Assembly (NCBI GenBank): GCA_964396845.1
Contig: CAYNGH010000149.1
Coordinates: 1 to 8,267, forward strand
Direction: 5' to 3'
DNA: 8,267 bases
From: CAYNGH01 sp964396845
GTDB taxonomy: Bacteria; Vulcanimicrobiota; JAJTBE01; CAYNGH01
In this document: positions 1 to 6,519 of the stretch, in pieces
Layout of the letters: each line of letters opens with the position of its first letter
Numbering within the stretch: the first letter of the stretch is position 1
Translations under genes and position numbers: made by a program
Notes under the pieces: model-generated
Seen by the model: the letters and a program-made list of their open reading frames with translations, nothing else
Databases searched by the model: none
Told to the model about the DNA's origin: nothing

Positions 1-925
1 CGGTAAGAGAAATTATCCCGATATTCTGGGTAAAAGTAGTATTGGCGCCACCTCCCAGAATACCGCCAATGGCGCTACCGATTCCATCGGCCAGAAGACC
101 GCCTTTCAAGTGCTCTCCGGTAAGCTCCACCCCGGAAACCCTGGCAGTGGCACTCAAATCACCGATAGTTTCCACTGCAGTTACCAGATATGCGATAATA
201 AAGGGAAGCAGTGCGCTCCAGCTGAACCGGAGTCCGTAATAAAAAGGCCTGGGCAGGTTGAACCATCCCGCCTCGGCAACGGGAGTAAAATCCACCATCC
301 CCAGGAAGGCGCAAAGGATATAGCCGGTGAGCATCCCGAAAAAGACAGCGCCGGTGCTCAAAAACAAGTTCTTACGGCTGTTGAGAATCAGGATCACAGC
401 AATAACCAGACCGGCAATCCAGAAATTTGACATTTTCCCATAATCCGGAGATCCCACTCCTCCCGCAGACCAATCAACAGCCACAGGCACCAGGGAAAGA
501 CCAATCAGTGTAATCACTGCGGAGGTGACCACCTTTGGAAACAGTTTCCTGACCTGGGGGACAAAAAATGCTGCGCCGGTTTCGACAAAGCTCCCCAGAA
601 TCGTGGCGGTGAAAAGCCCCGCCATCCCCATTTGTCTTGCCACACTTATGGAAGGGCCAACAAAAGTAAAAGAAGTTCCCATGACACAGGGCAGGCGGGC
701 TCCAATCCCCCAAAAGGATCGGGTCTGGATAATGGTAACAATCCCTGCACAGAAGATGGCACAGCTGACATAATATGCCAGGATTCCCTGCTCCAGGGCA
801 ATGGCTCCACCGACAATAAGGGGCACTGCAACAATTCCATTAAACGCCGCCAATATGTGCTGAACAGCCAGGATTATCCCCAGGGGCAATGGCGGTTTGT
901 GGTCGATATCGTAAACAGCTTTCAT
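1..925 (-). CDS. NCS2 family nucleobase (probably xanthine/purine) permease, N-terminal part
   Basis: Inner-membrane transporter of the nucleobase:cation symporter-2 family, which imports uracil, xanthine or uric acid. Reading the minus strand from ATG at 925 gives 308 uninterrupted residues, then the window edge; family members are about 430-460 aa, so roughly the last quarter is missing. The protein opens with MKAVYDIDHKPP and has many hydrophobic segments. Family marks are Q22-H23 in the first membrane helix, the acidic helix-8 motif VETIGD with E252, and the start of the signature QNIGIISLT at residues 300-308. Glutamine at position 300, where uracil carriers such as UraA have glutamate, together with the VETIGD context, favours a purine/xanthine substrate; this is inference from known XanQ/UapA residues. 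A weak GAAGAG ribosome site lies about 4 bases before the ATG. The gene is divergent from the sigma factor gene. Family assignment is very secure; substrate is not. Confidence 0.93.
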   Translation of the reverse strand, partial: MKAVYDIDHKPPLPLGIILAVQHILAAFNGIVAVPLIVGGAIALEQGILAYYVSCAIFCAGIVTIIQTRSFWGIGARLPCVMGTSFTFVGPSISVARQMGMAGLFTATILGSFVETGAAFFVPQVRKLFPKVVTSAVITLIGLSLVPVAVDWSAGGVGSPDYGKMSNFWIAGLVIAVILILNSRKNLFLSTGAVFFGMLTGYILCAFLGMVDFTPVAEAGWFNLPRPFYYGLRFSWSALLPFIIAYLVTAVETIGDLSATARVSGVELTGEHLKGGLLADGIGSAIGGILGGGANTTFTQNIGIISLT

Positions 926-1138
926 ATATCTCTTCACATTTCATTTTTATTTCGTAAATTCGACTGATCAAAAAACTTACCTGTCCCGGGGAGCCTTAGC
1001 ATAAAAAAATCAGAAAATCAACCCCCAGTTGAGATAAGTTTCTTGGAATCTCACCTGATGAGTTGATGCGCAAAATTCGCTTTTCGTTTAAACTGTATCT
1101 GGGAGAATCATATCCCCGAAAGCAGGTAATTATCTGAC
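926..1138. promoter_or_regulatory. Divergent intergenic region between permease and sigma factor genes
   Basis: This 213-bp gap separates two divergently read genes, so it must hold promoters for both. On the plus strand a weak candidate is TTGATG (1063-1068), a 17-bp spacer, then GTTTAA (1086-1091). On the minus strand, TTGATC with an AT-rich TAAAAA-type box lies just upstream of the permease but is poor. I looked for a purine riboswitch core ahead of the permease and did not recognise one. The only clear secondary structure is the hairpin at 1030-1053, listed separately. No coding region is evident. Confidence 0.45.
1030..1053. other. Nested inverted repeat (hairpin or operator)
   Basis: TGAGAT (1030-1035) pairs perfectly with ATCTCA (1048-1053). 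Inside, AAG (1036-1038) pairs with CTT (1042-1044) around a TTT loop, leaving three bulged bases (GGA). The element lies roughly midway between two divergent start codons. It could be a repressor site or a leader hairpin on either transcript. It is not followed directly by a T tract on either strand; the seven-T run on the minus strand is over 20 bases away, so an intrinsic terminator is unlikely. A match this short could be chance. Confidence 0.3.
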
Positions 1139-2155
1139 ATGTCACCCTTGAAAACAAAAAAACATCCCCCCCGGAAGCTCTCCGACGAGGTTATAAACCA
1201 GTTGTCCGATAAGATTAAATACAGGCATCGCCGTGGTTGCGGGGCTTTCCCCAGCCAGACCAACTCCCTGGGGGCGTATCTTCACGAAGTAAACAAAATC
1301 CCCCTGCTCTGCGCCCAGGAGGAAGTGGCTCTGGCCTATCGCATCAGAGATTTTAATGATGGCGAAGCCCGGATGGCTCTCATCGAATCAAACCTGCGGC
1401 TGGTAATTAGCATAGCAAAAAAATTTCTGGGCCTGGGGCTCACCTTTCAAGATCTGATACAAGAGGGCAACATGGGGCTAATGGAAGCAGTGGAAAAATT
1501 CGACCCGGATCGGGGCTGCCGGTTTGCCACTTATGCCACATGGTGGATACGCCAGTCGATTATCCGGGGAATCGCCAACCAGAGTCGTACTATCCGGTTG
1601 CCGGTGCACATTTCCGATATTTTTCAACGTTATATAAAATTTTCCTCAGAATTCCTCCACAATTACAACCGTCCTCCCACTTTCCGGGAAGTGGCCCGGG
1701 AGCTTCTGCCGGTTTCCAGAGAAAAGGCCCGGCGCAAGGTCGCCCGCCGGCTAAAAAAAGAAGTGTCCCCCGACGATCCCAGAGTTGACAGAAAAGTCTG
1801 GGAGATGCAAAAGAAGATGGAATCCCAGATCAAAAGTATTGTCAACCTTGCTCAGGATCCCATATCCCTGGAAACTCCCCTGGGAGAAGATGACACCACC
1901 GTGGGGGATCTTGTGGCCTGCCCCGGCAATGACCAGCCGGAAATTCTCACCAGAGAACTTCGACGGATTCTTGAAAGCCTTACCGACAGGGAAAAGAAAA
2001 TCCTCTGCCTTCGTTATGGACTGGTGGACGGCACTACCCGCACTCTCAAGGAGATTAGCCAGAACTTCGGCATCAGCAAGGAAAGAATCCGCCAGAAAGA
2101 AGAAGATGCCCTCAACAAACTCCGGGCAACCCTGTGCCGAGGCGACTGGCTGTAA
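1139..2155 (+). CDS. RNA polymerase sigma-70 family factor (RpoD/RpoS-like, probably alternative group 2)
   Basis: A 338-aa sigma factor that directs RNA polymerase to promoters. Region 1.2 begins near residue 42 (NSLGAYLHEVNKIPLL). Region 2 covers about 76-156 and includes DLIQEGNMGLM, KFDPDRG, the -10-melting YATWWIRQ block (132-139) and RTIRLPVH. Region 3 runs about 157-248. Region 4.2 is the helix-turn-helix at 302-329. Region 1.1 is essentially absent, and the short N-terminus is basic, so a non-primary sigma factor is likely. Compared with RpoD, region 3 carries an extra stretch of roughly 35 mostly basic residues (about 197-232) before the DPISLETP motif. In region 4.2, the -35-reading residues E315, R316 and Q319 are kept (with K314 for the usual Arg), but the following helix reads KEEDALNKLR instead of IEAKALRKLR. 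ATG 1139 is the first possible start, since an in-frame stop lies at 1127-1129; its ribosome site (AGGT, 1124-1127) is weak and 11 bases away. Confidence 0.93.
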   Translation: MSPLKTKKHPPRKLSDEVINQLSDKIKYRHRRGCGAFPSQTNSLGAYLHEVNKIPLLCAQEEVALAYRIRDFNDGEARMALIESNLRLVISIAKKFLGLGLTFQDLIQEGNMGLMEAVEKFDPDRGCRFATYATWWIRQSIIRGIANQSRTIRLPVHISDIFQRYIKFSSEFLHNYNRPPTFREVARELLPVSREKARRKVARRLKKEVSPDDPRVDRKVWEMQKKMESQIKSIVNLAQDPISLETPLGEDDTTVGDLVACPGNDQPEILTRELRRILESLTDREKKILCLRYGLVDGTTRTLKEISQNFGISKERIRQKEEDALNKLRATLCRGDWL

Positions 2156-2213
2156 GCTGGCGAAATCCTGATGCCCAACTGTCCCCTGACAGATAAAGGA
2201 TCTGTGTAGGTCA

Positions 2214-2222
2214 TGCTGTAAT
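2214..2222 (+). promoter_or_regulatory. Possible extended -10 promoter for the cysteine-cluster gene
   Basis: The 92-bp gap after the sigma gene contains TGC followed by TGTAAT (2217-2222), an extended -10-like element one base off consensus. It would start transcription about 18 bases before the ATG at 2248. No good -35 is visible. A short CTGTC/GACAG hairpin (2179-2192) lies upstream without a T tract, so it is not a convincing terminator, and read-through from the sigma gene remains possible. Confidence 0.22.
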
Positions 2223-2235
2223 ATTAAAGAAAAAC

Positions 2236-2242
2236 AAGGGGG
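2236..2242 (+). promoter_or_regulatory. Ribosome binding site for the cysteine-cluster gene
   Basis: AAGGGGG lies 5 bases before ATG 2248 and fixes that start. Confidence 0.7.
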
Positions 2243-2247
2243 CATCC

Positions 2248-3477
2248 ATGAAAAGTACCCGGAAAAGTTCCCGTCAACACCACCAGGGCCATTTCATATT
2301 TCCTGACAACCTCGACTATGAGTGTATCACATGCGGTGCATGCTGTCGCAGGGACTGGAAGATTTATATAGATCTCCGTTCTTACAGCAACCTGAAGGAT
2401 TCAGACACATGCAGAAAAATTCAACAAAAACACAATGGCCAGGAGCTTTTCTTTCTGGACATAAAAAATTCTGAATGTACCATCAGAAAAATCGACGGAC
2501 TGTGCCCCATGATGGAAGACAACCTGTGCGTCATCCACAGGGAGATGGGATTTGATGCCAAGCCCGTTCCCTGCCGTTATTTTCCTCATATCATGGCGGT
2601 AACTCCCGATGGGACTTATGTGGGCCTTTCTTTCAACTGTCCCGGAGTCACCTTCTCCTCCACCGGTTATCAGCCCGGGGAAAACGAGATACCAAGACTC
2701 AAGGACATCCTCAGGGATTCATCTGACTGTCGCTGTGGTTTCGGTGATGTGGCCATTTTTGGGGATATAACCACTGACTGGGAAGGCTACCGGGTAATTG
2801 AACAGCATGTTATAGATTCCCTGAACAGGGGTGGAAGTATCTCCCGGAACCTTTGGGATATCATGATGAAAATCATGAATACATGCCACACGCTGAAACA
2901 AGAATCCCGGGGGAAAATATCAGCCCGGGAGCTGTCCGAGCTTCTTGACATGCCGTTTTCTCCTCCCTTTGAAAGGGATCAGGATTACCGGGGCTACGAG
3001 TATTTTTATGCGATGTATCTTGTTGCCCTGGCAGAATCCCCGGAAGCCCAGGACAGAAAACCAAACCTGCAGGCACTGCAACAGGGAGGAGATTTCATCT
3101 CCACTACATTCAAGGGGACAATCCAGGTGGAAAATCTGGCAGAGTTCTTACATCAGAAAGCCCTCAAGGGCGATGATATGAAACAGACAGAATATTTTAA
3201 ACACCTGATTTGGAGGAAGGAACTGCTGAAGATTTCTAATATTGTCGTTTCCCTGGCAACCCTGAGCCTGTTGAAGATTGTTCTGGACTGGTATTATTAC
3301 AACTCAGCCCTGACAGGAAATATCCCCAAGCCCGATGAGGCGGATTATTCCATCGCCATCAGGGAAGTGGAAGAAATGCTCAAGCACGATACCAATCATG
3401 TAATCAGGAATCAGGCTCTGGAATTTGCCGGCAACATATATACCCAGCTTGAGATGTTCCTTGAACCTGAAACATAA
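2248..3477 (+). CDS. YkgJ/FliB-like cysteine-cluster protein
   Basis: A 409-aa protein of the YkgJ/FliB superfamily, whose N-terminal domain binds a metal or Fe-S centre through clustered cysteines. The N-terminal 135 residues hold the signature: C26-x2-C29-x2-C32-C33 (ECITCGACC), then DGLCP with C86, C94 in NLCVIH, C109 in PVPCRYFP, and C131 in SFNCPG. The order CP..ED.LC.IH...G....CR.FP is also that of FliB flagellin lysine-N-methylases, and the length is close to theirs. The remainder (about 150-409) looks mostly helical and I recognise no motif in it; two more cysteines sit near C161-C163 (DCRCG). There is no signal peptide, so it is probably cytoplasmic. No flagellin or flagellar gene is nearby, so a flagellin substrate is unsupported. 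The start is set by a strong ribosome site. The family call is secure, the function open. Confidence 0.82.
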   Translation: MKSTRKSSRQHHQGHFIFPDNLDYECITCGACCRRDWKIYIDLRSYSNLKDSDTCRKIQQKHNGQELFFLDIKNSECTIRKIDGLCPMMEDNLCVIHREMGFDAKPVPCRYFPHIMAVTPDGTYVGLSFNCPGVTFSSTGYQPGENEIPRLKDILRDSSDCRCGFGDVAIFGDITTDWEGYRVIEQHVIDSLNRGGSISRNLWDIMMKIMNTCHTLKQESRGKISARELSELLDMPFSPPFERDQDYRGYEYFYAMYLVALAESPEAQDRKPNLQALQQGGDFISTTFKGTIQVENLAEFLHQKALKGDDMKQTEYFKHLIWRKELLKISNIVVSLATLSLLKIVLDWYYYNSALTGNIPKPDEADYSIAIREVEEMLKHDTNHVIRNQALEFAGNIYTQLEMFLEPET

Positions 3478-3481
3478 AGCC

Positions 3482-3512
3482 GGATTATAGAAAAATTTAA
3501 TAATTATAATCC
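3482..3512. repeat. AT-rich inverted repeat after the cysteine-cluster gene
   Basis: GGATTATA (3482-3489) is perfectly repeated in inverted orientation as TATAATCC (3505-3512), with a 15-base AT-rich loop. It starts 5 bases after the stop codon of the preceding gene. It has no following T run, so it is a weak terminator candidate at best. It may protect the 3' end of the mRNA or may be chance in AT-rich DNA. Confidence 0.35.
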
Positions 3513-3534
3513 TGGCGATACCTTCATTCATCAA

Positions 3535-3559
3535 ATTGGCATCAATAAATATTGGCATC
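3535..3559. repeat. 9-bp direct repeat upstream of the radical SAM promoter
   Basis: ATTGGCATC occurs at 3535-3543 and again at 3551-3559, one copy every 16 bp, the second ending 30 bp before the TATAAT box at 3590. Two identical half-sites about one and a half helical turns apart just ahead of a promoter suggest an activator binding site; no regulator is identified. Confidence 0.35.
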
Positions 3560-3566
3560 GAGGAGA

Positions 3567-3595
3567 TGTTTTAATATTTTTTTCTTATGTATAAT
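3567..3595 (+). promoter_or_regulatory. Probable promoter of the radical SAM gene
   Basis: A perfect -10 box TATAAT lies at 3590-3595 within a very AT-rich stretch. The -35 region at 17-bp spacing (TGTTTT, 3567-3572) is poor, which fits activator dependence and the direct repeat just upstream. Transcription would begin near 3602, leaving a leader of about 75 bases before ATG 3679. Confidence 0.5.
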
Positions 3596-3664
3596 TCATA
3601 ATAACAGGGAAATATCTCTCCTGCTGAATCCGCCTGTAAGACCAGGGCCATATGACAATGATGC

Positions 3665-3671
3665 AAGGGAG
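3665..3671 (+). promoter_or_regulatory. Ribosome binding site deciding the radical SAM start
   Basis: AAGGGAG lies 7 bases before ATG 3679. The earlier in-frame ATGs at 3652 and 3661 have no comparable site. The choice puts the twin-arginine motif at residues 6-7 rather than 15-16. Confidence 0.75.
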
Positions 3672-3678
3672 CGTTATC

Positions 3679-4758
3679 ATGGAAAAGGAGTCACGAAGGG
3701 ATTTTATTAGAAAATGCATGTTTTATGGAGCATGGACCGCCGGATTTGCAGTGATACCTGCATTATTCGGTTGCAAGGGAAACAACATTGCCCGCCTGCC
3801 GGTATCTTCAACTCATCAGGCAGGCAGTGCCGGGTTTGAGCCGGCTTACCTGAAGCTTCACAGGAAGGGAGAATTGAAGAAAAGGGGTGAAGCTCTGTGG
3901 GATATAATGAAAAGTTGCACTCTGTGTCCCAGACGTTGCGGTGTCAACCGCCTTAAGGGAGAAAGGGGTTTCTGTCAGGCAACTTCACAGCTGAAAATCT
4001 CCGCATACAACCCTCATTTTGGCGAGGAAAAACCCCTAGTGGGCCGGGGTGGTTCCGGCACCATATTTATGACCCACTGCGCTCTTCGCTGTGTTTTCTG
4101 TATCAACTGGGAAACCAGTCAGGAAGGCTGGGGACAGGCCCGCACCATTGAAGAACTTGCCGATATGATGCTGAGTCTTCAGAAGAAAAAATGCCTGAAT
4201 ATAAACACGGTGACCCCCACCCATTATTCCCCCCATATTCTGCTGGCTCTCGACATGGCAGCAGAAAAGGGCCTGCGGCTTCCCCTGGTCTATAATACCT
4301 GCGGCTGGGAAAGAATGGAAATATTGAAGAACCTCGACGGCGTGGTGGATATTTACCTGCCGGACTTCAAATATTCCAGCAGGGAGATGGCGGCAAAATT
4401 TTCCCGTGGAGCCGGGGATTATCCCGAGGTAACCCAGGAATCCCTGCTGGAGATGCACCGTCAGGTGGGGGTTGCAAAACCGGACAGGGACGGCATCATC
4501 AGGAGGGGATTAATGATCCGGCATCTTGTAATGCCCAACAATGTTGGCGGTACCCGAGAAGTAATGGAGTGGATCGGCGCTAATTTGCCAAAAGATACAT
4601 ATGTCAACGTTATGTCCCAGTATCGGCCCATGTACGAAGCATCCCGGTATCAGGAAATTTCCCGCAGAATCACCCGCAGTGAATATGACGATGCTGTGAG
4701 ATGGGCCAGGGATGCAGGGCTGACCAACATTGAAGTGCAGGGTTATCCCCTGATGTAA
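3679..4758 (+). CDS. Radical SAM protein, COG1313/PflX type, with Tat and lipoprotein-like leader
   Basis: A 359-aa radical SAM protein related to pyruvate formate-lyase activating enzymes, specifically the COG1313 (PflX-like) group of unknown substrate. The core cluster motif is C134-x3-C138-x2-C141 (HCALRCVFC), which holds the [4Fe-4S] centre that cleaves S-adenosylmethionine. Ahead of it is the group's second cysteine set, C80-x2-C83-x3-C87 and C99 (CTLCPRRC ... GFC). Further family blocks are TVTPTHYSPH, LVYNTCGWE, VDIYLPDFKY and RHLVMPNN. The N-terminus is unusual: SRRDFIRK (residues 5-12) is a good twin-arginine motif, followed by a hydrophobic stretch and ALFGC with C32 as a possible lipidation site, then about 45 poorly conserved residues before the cysteine set. 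This predicts Tat export of the folded enzyme and perhaps membrane anchoring. An earlier start at 3652 would add nine residues but lacks a ribosome site. Family is secure; export is inferred. Confidence 0.9.
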   Translation: MEKESRRDFIRKCMFYGAWTAGFAVIPALFGCKGNNIARLPVSSTHQAGSAGFEPAYLKLHRKGELKKRGEALWDIMKSCTLCPRRCGVNRLKGERGFCQATSQLKISAYNPHFGEEKPLVGRGGSGTIFMTHCALRCVFCINWETSQEGWGQARTIEELADMMLSLQKKKCLNINTVTPTHYSPHILLALDMAAEKGLRLPLVYNTCGWERMEILKNLDGVVDIYLPDFKYSSREMAAKFSRGAGDYPEVTQESLLEMHRQVGVAKPDRDGIIRRGLMIRHLVMPNNVGGTREVMEWIGANLPKDTYVNVMSQYRPMYEASRYQEISRRITRSEYDDAVRWARDAGLTNIEVQGYPLM

Positions 4759-4782
4759 TGGAATAATTGAACTGGTTCAGGG

Positions 4783-4788
4783 TATAAT
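4783..4788 (+). promoter_or_regulatory. Possible internal promoter (-10) ahead of the MoxR cassette
   Basis: TATAAT, matching consensus exactly, lies in the short gap after the radical SAM gene. TTGAAC at 4767-4772 is only 10 bases upstream, too close to be its -35; at normal spacing only a poor TGGAAT is found. Transcription from here would give a leader of about 20-45 bases, so the cassette may be transcribed independently of the radical SAM gene. Confidence 0.33.
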
Positions 4789-4813
4789 CTGAATAGAAGA
4801 ACCTCCGGTGGTG

Positions 4814-6409
4814 ATGAACTTGGAAGAAGCCTTAATAATGGAAAAACTCTGGCAACTTTACCGCAGATACCGCCTGACCCGGTTATGGATTCGTCTGAGC
4901 TGGTCGATTTTCTTTGGAATGTCAGCCTCAGCCCTTCTCATATTGACTTCCCGTATCACCGGGCTTTTTGAAGCAGGGCTCTCTTTCATCATTGTGCCGA
5001 TGATTCTTGCAGTGTCGGCAGGGCTTGTTTATCACAAGTTGAAAAAGCCCCCCCTCATGGAAGTCGCCCTGGAATCAGATCGGATTCTGACCCTGAAGGA
5101 ACGGCTTTCCACTGCCTTGGAATGGGTGCAGGATCAAAAGGTGAGAACCCCCATGTTCCGGGGATTGTTGCGGGACACCGCCGAAAGTGCCGGGAACATA
5201 TCCCCGGCGGAGGTATTTCCCGTGAACTGGAGGCAACCTTCCCGACGGCTGACAGGGGCACTTCTGGCCATGGTGGTTTTTTTCCACGTTCCCCAGTTAT
5301 CTTTGCTGGTGCCCGGAGTGAGTCCCCAGGAAAAAGAACAGATCCGCCAGGGAGCATTGCTTGTCCGAAAGGGAGAAGAAAAGCTGAAGAATAGAAAAGT
5401 GGATACCCAGGAAGTTGAAAAAAAGATTGAAAAAGCAAGGAAAGAAATGGATCGATTGGCCCGGGAGCTTGAAAAACCGGGAGTTGACAAGCGACAGGCC
5501 TTGATGAAAATATCCAAAGCCCAGGAGCAGATAAAAAACCTGGCCCCCGACAGCGGGGCTATGGAGCAGATGGAAGAAGCCATGCGTCGATCTGGTGATG
5601 AAAGCCAGCAGAAAAATGAAACCCGCCGGGAAAGAGAGCTTCTGGATCAGTTGTCCCAAACCTTAAAACAGATTAAAAGACAGGCGCAGAAAAAGGGACT
5701 CTCGGAGAAAGAAAAGCAGGATATCCGGAAGAAATTAGATGATACCCGCCAGAAGATGGAGCAGGCCGGCATGAATACCCAGACCATCGAAAAGGCCATA
5801 GAATCGGCCCGGCAGGGGGATATGGATTCTGCTGCAAGGGAGATTCAACAGATGGGCAGTCAGTTCCAGGCGCGCCAGGATCAGTTGCAGGGGGAAGAAC
5901 AGCTTGGCGATGCCCTTTCCCAGGCTATGAAAGATTTGGAAGAATCAAAAGAAATGGTATCTGGCAGGAGGGCTTCAAGGCCCTTCACCGGCCAGCGGGC
6001 AGATTATTCCCAGGAAGGCTCCGAACCTGCGGACTTCGGCAAGGGTACTACCAATGAGGCAGCCCCTGAACCCACCGGAGAACCGGGGAATATATACGGT
6101 CAAAGAAGCAGTGAAGATCAAAGCACCACCCAGGAAGCATTCAAAAAGCTCTATGAGCCTCAAAGAGATGAATTTGAAACCTTCACAGGAAAAGTCAGTG
6201 GAAAACTCAGCGAAGGGCCTGTCATCAGAAGCATCCGCTCATCGGTGCGGGGCGCTCCCACCACCGGCGAAGAAGCCACAAGAGATCCCGCAGAAGTCTA
6301 TGTGGATGCCAGGGCAAAGGGAGAAGAAGCAGTCCGAAGAGAACAGATCCCTTCCCGTTATCGCAGTCTTATCCGTCATTATTACGATGACATCAACCCC
6401 GGGAAATAA
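4814..6409 (+). CDS. Membrane-anchored coiled-coil protein of the MoxR cassette
   Basis: About 531 aa. No enzyme motif is recognised. From ATG 4814, two membrane segments lie at about 28-46 and 54-73, followed by a conserved-looking LKERLSTALEW stretch (94-104) and a third segment at about 146-165. Residues 172-390 are extremely rich in E, K, Q and R with heptad-like spacing, a long coiled coil. A low-complexity linker leads to a C-terminal module ending in EAVRREQIPSRYRSLIRHYY. The layout recalls DUF4175-like proteins found next to MoxR genes, and the coiled coil could act as a scaffold or adaptor for the ATPase; both points are inference. The start is uncertain: GTG 4808, GTG 4811, ATG 4814 and ATG 4838 are all in frame, 4838 having GGAAGAAG 8 bases upstream. 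The gene begins 55 bp after the radical SAM gene and is followed 110 bp later by moxR. Confidence 0.85.
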   Translation: MNLEEALIMEKLWQLYRRYRLTRLWIRLSWSIFFGMSASALLILTSRITGLFEAGLSFIIVPMILAVSAGLVYHKLKKPPLMEVALESDRILTLKERLSTALEWVQDQKVRTPMFRGLLRDTAESAGNISPAEVFPVNWRQPSRRLTGALLAMVVFFHVPQLSLLVPGVSPQEKEQIRQGALLVRKGEEKLKNRKVDTQEVEKKIEKARKEMDRLARELEKPGVDKRQALMKISKAQEQIKNLAPDSGAMEQMEEAMRRSGDESQQKNETRRERELLDQLSQTLKQIKRQAQKKGLSEKEKQDIRKKLDDTRQKMEQAGMNTQTIEKAIESARQGDMDSAAREIQQMGSQFQARQDQLQGEEQLGDALSQAMKDLEESKEMVSGRRASRPFTGQRADYSQEGSEPADFGKGTTNEAAPEPTGEPGNIYGQRSSEDQSTTQEAFKKLYEPQRDEFETFTGKVSGKLSEGPVIRSIRSSVRGAPTTGEEATRDPAEVYVDARAKGEEAVRREQIPSRYRSLIRHYYDDINPGK

Positions 6410-6421
6410 TCAGCCCCGGGG
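6397..6421 (+). other. GC-only hairpin spanning the stop codon of the coiled-coil gene
   Basis: CCCCGGG (6397-6403) pairs with CCCGGGG (6415-6421), a 7-bp stem made only of G-C pairs with an 11-base loop that contains the TAA stop (6407-6409). A second small hairpin, CATCC/GGATG, follows at 6427-6441. Neither is followed by a T run, so neither is an intrinsic terminator. They could set mRNA stability or relative expression of the coiled-coil protein and MoxR. Confidence 0.4.
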
Positions 6422-6508
6422 CCGGACATCCTCTTGGGATGCCAGAATCTTGCAGGTAATGACAACCCCAGGAAGAACATATTTAGTTGACTATGGGGAT
6501 AATAATCC

Positions 6509-6513
6509 GGGAG
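6509..6513 (+). promoter_or_regulatory. Ribosome binding site deciding the moxR start
   Basis: GGGAG lies 6 bases before ATG 6520. The upstream in-frame TTG 6487 and ATG 6493 have no comparable site, and starting at 6520 gives the usual MoxR length. Confidence 0.7.
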
Positions 6514-6519
6514 ATATCG

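Noticed and set aside
110..967. Several plus-strand open frames of 80-111 residues over positions 110-967
   Set aside because: They are antisense to the NCS2 permease, whose minus-strand reading has unmistakable family motifs over 308 residues.
926..1138. Purine or xanthine riboswitch ahead of the permease
   Set aside because: Expected for a purine permease in some lineages, but I could not find a recognisable conserved core or a terminator/anti-terminator pair.
2179..2192. Intrinsic terminator after the sigma factor gene
   Set aside because: CTGTC/GACAG is only 5 bp and is followed by AGATAAAGG, with no T run.
1751..2245. 164-residue open frame on the minus strand
   Set aside because: It lies almost entirely antisense to the sigma factor gene, whose conserved regions are clear; the antisense protein has no recognisable motif.
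3482..3512. Intrinsic terminator after the cysteine-cluster gene
   Set aside because: The stem is AT-rich, the loop is long, and it is followed by TGGCGATA rather than a T run.
4036..4458. 140-residue open frame on the minus strand
   Set aside because: It is antisense to the conserved core of the radical SAM gene and looks like a shadow of its codon use.
4767..4788. Full -35/-10 promoter TTGAAC...TATAAT
   Set aside because: The spacer is only 10 bp, too short for a sigma-70 promoter; only the -10 was kept as a tentative site.
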